From DAIMZM01 sp036733985 (lineage in GTDB: Bacteria; Bacillota; Dehalobacteriia; UBA4068), in assembly GCA_036733985.1 (NCBI GenBank), contig DAIMZM010000061.1, positions 1-15,098 on the forward strand: DNA of 15,098 nt, read 5' to 3'. Positions 13,584 to 15,098 of the stretch are shown here, piece by piece; within the stretch, counting starts at the first letter, position 1, and every line of letters starts with the position of its first letter. Below the pieces are notes generated by a model. It had not been told where the DNA came from. It ran no database searches and saw only the letters and a program-made list of their open reading frames with translations. The position numbers were made by a program, and so were the translations under genes.

Positions 13584-13612
13584 GCATAACTTTGCCTGGG
13601 CAGGCGATACTA
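13584..13612 (+). promoter_or_regulatory. Promoter-like box, sigF/sigG-like, before the 42-codon gene
   Basis: GCATA (13584-13588), 14 bases, GGCGATACTA (13603-13612). The -10 part fits the sigF form GGNRANANTW and, shifted, resembles the sigG form CATNNTA with G for C and a 17-base spacer. The same layout recurs at 13790-13818. A weak sigma-A reading (TTGCAT-18-GATACT) is also possible. Confidence 0.4.
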
Positions 13613-13628
13613 AGCCTGAGGTGAGATT

Positions 13629-13757
13629 ATGGGCAAAAAGAAGAAGCGGGATCCGGTGCAGCTGCCCACCAATCCGGCGAATTTAAGCCAAAATATGGAT
13701 CAGCGGCATAATGTGCCGAAAGGCCTGGATAAACGGGGCAATATCAGCCCCAAATAA
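13629..13757 (+). CDS. Small basic protein, 42 residues, unknown
   Basis: A short gene encoding 42 residues, starting MGKKKKRDPVQLPTNP and ending KGLDKRGNISPK. It is basic, rich in Asn, Pro, Gln and Lys, with no membrane segment and no hydrophobic core, so probably unfolded alone. GAGGTG lies 5 bases before the ATG at 13629, and a promoter-like box lies 16 bases further up. The composition and the forespore-like promoter recall minor small acid-soluble spore proteins, but I find no defining motif of a known Ssp family; this is a guess. A ribosome binding site at the correct distance and a clean stop support real translation. Confidence 0.6.
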   Translation: MGKKKKRDPVQLPTNPANLSQNMDQRHNVPKGLDKRGNISPK

Positions 13758-13767
13758 AGGGCCTGGC

Positions 13768-13790
13768 CGGGAAAAATCCGCTTTTTCCCG
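13768..13790 (+). terminator. Hairpin after the 42-codon gene, possible weak terminator
   Basis: CGGGAAAAA (13768-13776), loop TCCGC, TTTTTCCCG (13782-13790), a perfect 9-bp stem 11 bases after the stop. The T run is inside the stem rather than after it, so termination is uncertain. It touches the next promoter-like box. Confidence 0.35.
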
Positions 13791-13818
13791 TATAAGCGGG
13801 GCAAAAACGGCGATACTA
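13790..13818 (+). promoter_or_regulatory. Second promoter-like box, before the structured RNA
   Basis: GTATA (13790-13794), 14 bases, GGCGATACTA (13809-13818). The last ten bases are identical to those at 13603-13612 and the spacing is the same, while the spacer sequence differs. Predicted start near 13825, exactly where the structured segment begins. Confidence 0.4.
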
Positions 13819-13823
13819 TGGCC

Positions 13824-13915
13824 AACAGGCTTTATACGCATGATTGTCAAAAACACGCTTTTGCGTGAGTATACGGCCTGTCAGGAGGCGGCGTAAACCG
13901 CCTCCGCCTTTTTTT
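13824..13915 (+). ncRNA. Candidate structured small RNA of about 90 nt
   Basis: ACAGGC (13825-13830) pairs with GCCTGT (13876-13881), and after a two-base internal loop TATAC (13833-13837) pairs with GTATA (13869-13873). Inside lies CACGC-TTTT-GCGTG (13854-13867) and a 16-base single-stranded stretch GCATGATTGTCAAAAA (13838-13853). A strong intrinsic terminator follows at once (13884-13915), and a promoter-like box ends 6 bases before. An 18-codon frame (13840-13896) crosses the stems but has no ribosome binding site. No known RNA family recognised; forespore RNAs such as CsfG would be a first comparison. Confidence 0.4.
13884..13915 (+). terminator. Strong terminator, plus strand
   Basis: GGAGGCGG (13884-13891), loop CGTAAA, CCGCCTCC (13898-13905), then GCC and seven T (13909-13915). 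It ends the candidate RNA and any readthrough from the operon upstream. Confidence 0.88.
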
Positions 13916-13939
13916 AAAGCCGCCCAAAGGGCGGCTTTT
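13916..13939 (-). terminator. Terminator hairpin of the BMP lipoprotein gene
   Basis: AAAGCCGCCC (13916-13925), loop AAA, GGGCGGCTTT (13929-13938): a perfect 10-bp stem lying 8 bases beyond the minus-strand stop at 13947. On the minus strand it ends in only three T, then A. On the plus strand it is followed by one more T, so it may act in both directions between convergent units. Confidence 0.65.
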
Positions 13940-13946
13940 AATTTAC

Positions 13947-15071
13947 TCAGCGCAGTACCGTAACGCCTAGGGGCAACTGATTCCAGCCCGGGGCGGAGCA
14001 GGGCTCCTGATAGCTTTCCCCGGCTGAGAGCAGCAATTGGCCGTTCCGGCCGTAAAGCGGCCCGGCAAAGACCTGGATCTGCCCCTGGGCCAGGCCGGCT
14101 GCTATTTCATCCACCAAGGCCTGATCCTCCGGGCCGGCCAGGGCCGGGTTCAGCGGCGTCAGAGTCAAAAAACCTTCGGCCAGCCCCCCCTGCCAATCCG
14201 GGGCAATGGCCTCCCCTTGCACCAGGCAGTCCAGGGCATACGCCATATAGGCGCTCCAATCACAGCGCAGATCCGCCAGCATAGCCTCGTTGGCCACGGC
14301 TTCCCCGTTCCAACCCAGCCAGGCCACCTTATTAACGGCGGCCACCAGGCCCATGGCCCCGCTGTCCAGGGTATGGTTGGCCAGGACTTCCGCGCCCCGG
14401 TCGATCAATTCCTGGGCAGCCGCTTCCTCAGCCCCGGCGTCATGCAGGCTGTAGGTGTAGATCACCTCCAGGACCGCCTGGGGGTTCACAGAGCGGGCGC
14501 CCAGGAGAAAGGCGCTGATACCGCTGATGGCTTCGCTATTGGGATAAGCGGCGATAAAGCCCAGCCGGCCCTGAGCGCTGACCCGGGCCGCGGCAGCTCC
14601 TGCCGCGTAGCGGGCTTCCGCCAGTTGGGGGAAATAATCATGAGCATTGGCCAGCTCCCCGGCCAGGGCCAGATAGCCGCCGCAGCAGCAAAAGCGCACT
14701 TCCGGATAAGCCGCCGCCGCGGCCAGCAGGGCGGGCTCCAATTCCGGGGCGGTGCAGAATATGATCTGGCAGCCGGCCTCGGCCAATTGCCCCAGGATCT
14801 GGCTGATATTATGCTGATCCGCCTGCCAGGCTTCCAGCAGCTGGCTTTCAGCTAAACCAAAATCAGCCAGCAGCTGTTGGGCAGCCTGGCTATGGCTGTC
14901 GCTCCAGCCGGTATCCCCAGGCTCTCCCAGGTAGACGCAGCCGATTTTCAGCTCCGCCTGGGCCACCGGCGCGTATTCCGGCTCCCAGGCGCAGGCGCTG
15001 AGCAGCAGCGCCGCCAGGGCCAGGGCCAGGAGCAAGCCCAGGGGCTTGCCGCCGCTATTCTTCATTGCCAT
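13947..15071 (-). CDS. BMP-family substrate-binding lipoprotein
   Basis: A 374-residue lipoprotein of the BMP (basic membrane protein/PnrA/Med) family, the substrate-binding part of ABC importers, often for nucleosides. The signal has a hydrophobic core and lipobox LLSAC with Cys27 as lipidated residue. Mature part: KIGCVYLGEPGDTGWSDSHS (about 42-61; family: DKGFNDSAWEG-like), two alpha/beta lobes with AEAGCQIIFCTAPE, EVRFCCCGGYLA, GRLGFIAAYPNSEAISGISA and AAQELIDRGAEVLANHTLDSGAM, then LAQGQIQVFAGPLYGRNGQ near the end. The ATG at 15069-15071 has GGGAGG 8 bases upstream. Permease and ATPase genes would have to lie beyond the right edge; none is visible. Ligand unknown; Cys-rich FCCCGG segment is odd for the family. 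Confidence 0.87.
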   Translation of the reverse strand: MAMKNSGGKPLGLLLALALAALLLSACAWEPEYAPVAQAELKIGCVYLGEPGDTGWSDSHSQAAQQLLADFGLAESQLLEAWQADQHNISQILGQLAEAGCQIIFCTAPELEPALLAAAAAYPEVRFCCCGGYLALAGELANAHDYFPQLAEARYAAGAAAARVSAQGRLGFIAAYPNSEAISGISAFLLGARSVNPQAVLEVIYTYSLHDAGAEEAAAQELIDRGAEVLANHTLDSGAMGLVAAVNKVAWLGWNGEAVANEAMLADLRCDWSAYMAYALDCLVQGEAIAPDWQGGLAEGFLTLTPLNPALAGPEDQALVDEIAAGLAQGQIQVFAGPLYGRNGQLLLSAGESYQEPCSAPGWNQLPLGVTVLR

Positions 15072-15098
15072 TTATCAGGCCTCCCAAAGATAACGCCG

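Noticed and set aside
13711..13896. 61-codon frame on the plus strand
   Set aside because: Begins inside the 42-codon gene in another frame and runs through hairpins and the terminator stem; no ribosome site.
1..15098. CRISPR array, tRNA or rRNA genes
   Set aside because: No regularly spaced direct repeats, and no cloverleaf or rRNA-like sequence seen by eye.

Overview
The window looks like chromosomal DNA of a GC-rich (by eye) anaerobic Bacillota (Firmicutes) bacterium. The basis is three S-layer homology repeats on a secreted protein, a type III glutamine synthetase, Gram-positive style AGGAGG ribosome binding sites, TTGACA/TATAAT promoters, a GEMM-I c-di-GMP riboswitch and a BMP-family lipoprotein. 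Negativicutes or Clostridia would fit; I cannot settle the genus. Two near-identical promoter-like boxes that resemble forespore (sigF/sigG) promoters hint at a spore former, but this is only inference.

Left part (1-4150, all minus strand). The start of clpB runs off the left edge. Next comes an orphan ribbon-helix-helix regulator with a good promoter and a likely self-operator. Then follows a two-gene pilus/surface unit (tadE and a tadG-like beta-repeat protein). Its leader holds a c-di-GMP-I riboswitch followed by an intrinsic terminator, so the messenger second messenger should decide whether the surface genes are made. ppnP (nucleoside phosphorylase) has its own terminator just upstream of that promoter.

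Centre (4280-9060). glnN (type III glutamine synthetase) is a monocistronic plus-strand unit with promoter and terminator. It is followed by a 191-bp MITE-like element with palindromic ends, which has a shorter relative beside clpB. Two minus-strand genes follow: a small protein with two tandem excisionase-type HTH domains, and a secreted transglutaminase-like protein anchored by three SLH repeats.

Right part (9080-13570, plus strand). coaD has its own promoter. A perfect-consensus promoter then drives a tight operon yceD-rpmF-plsX-acpP-rnc-yedF-DUF3343, linking ribosome/RNA maturation, phospholipid/fatty acid supply and a sulfur/selenium carrier pair. Overlapping stop/start codons (plsX/acpP, yedF/DUF3343) suggest translational coupling. 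No fapR or fab genes lie between rpmF and acpP.

Far right (13570-15098). A 42-codon gene and a structured ~90-nt RNA candidate are each preceded by a box of the form GYATA-N14-GGCGATACTA. Back-to-back terminators separate them from a convergent BMP-family substrate-binding lipoprotein on the minus strand. The most interesting items are the riboswitch-controlled tad pair, the twin-promoter peptide/RNA locus and the palindrome-ended repeat element.
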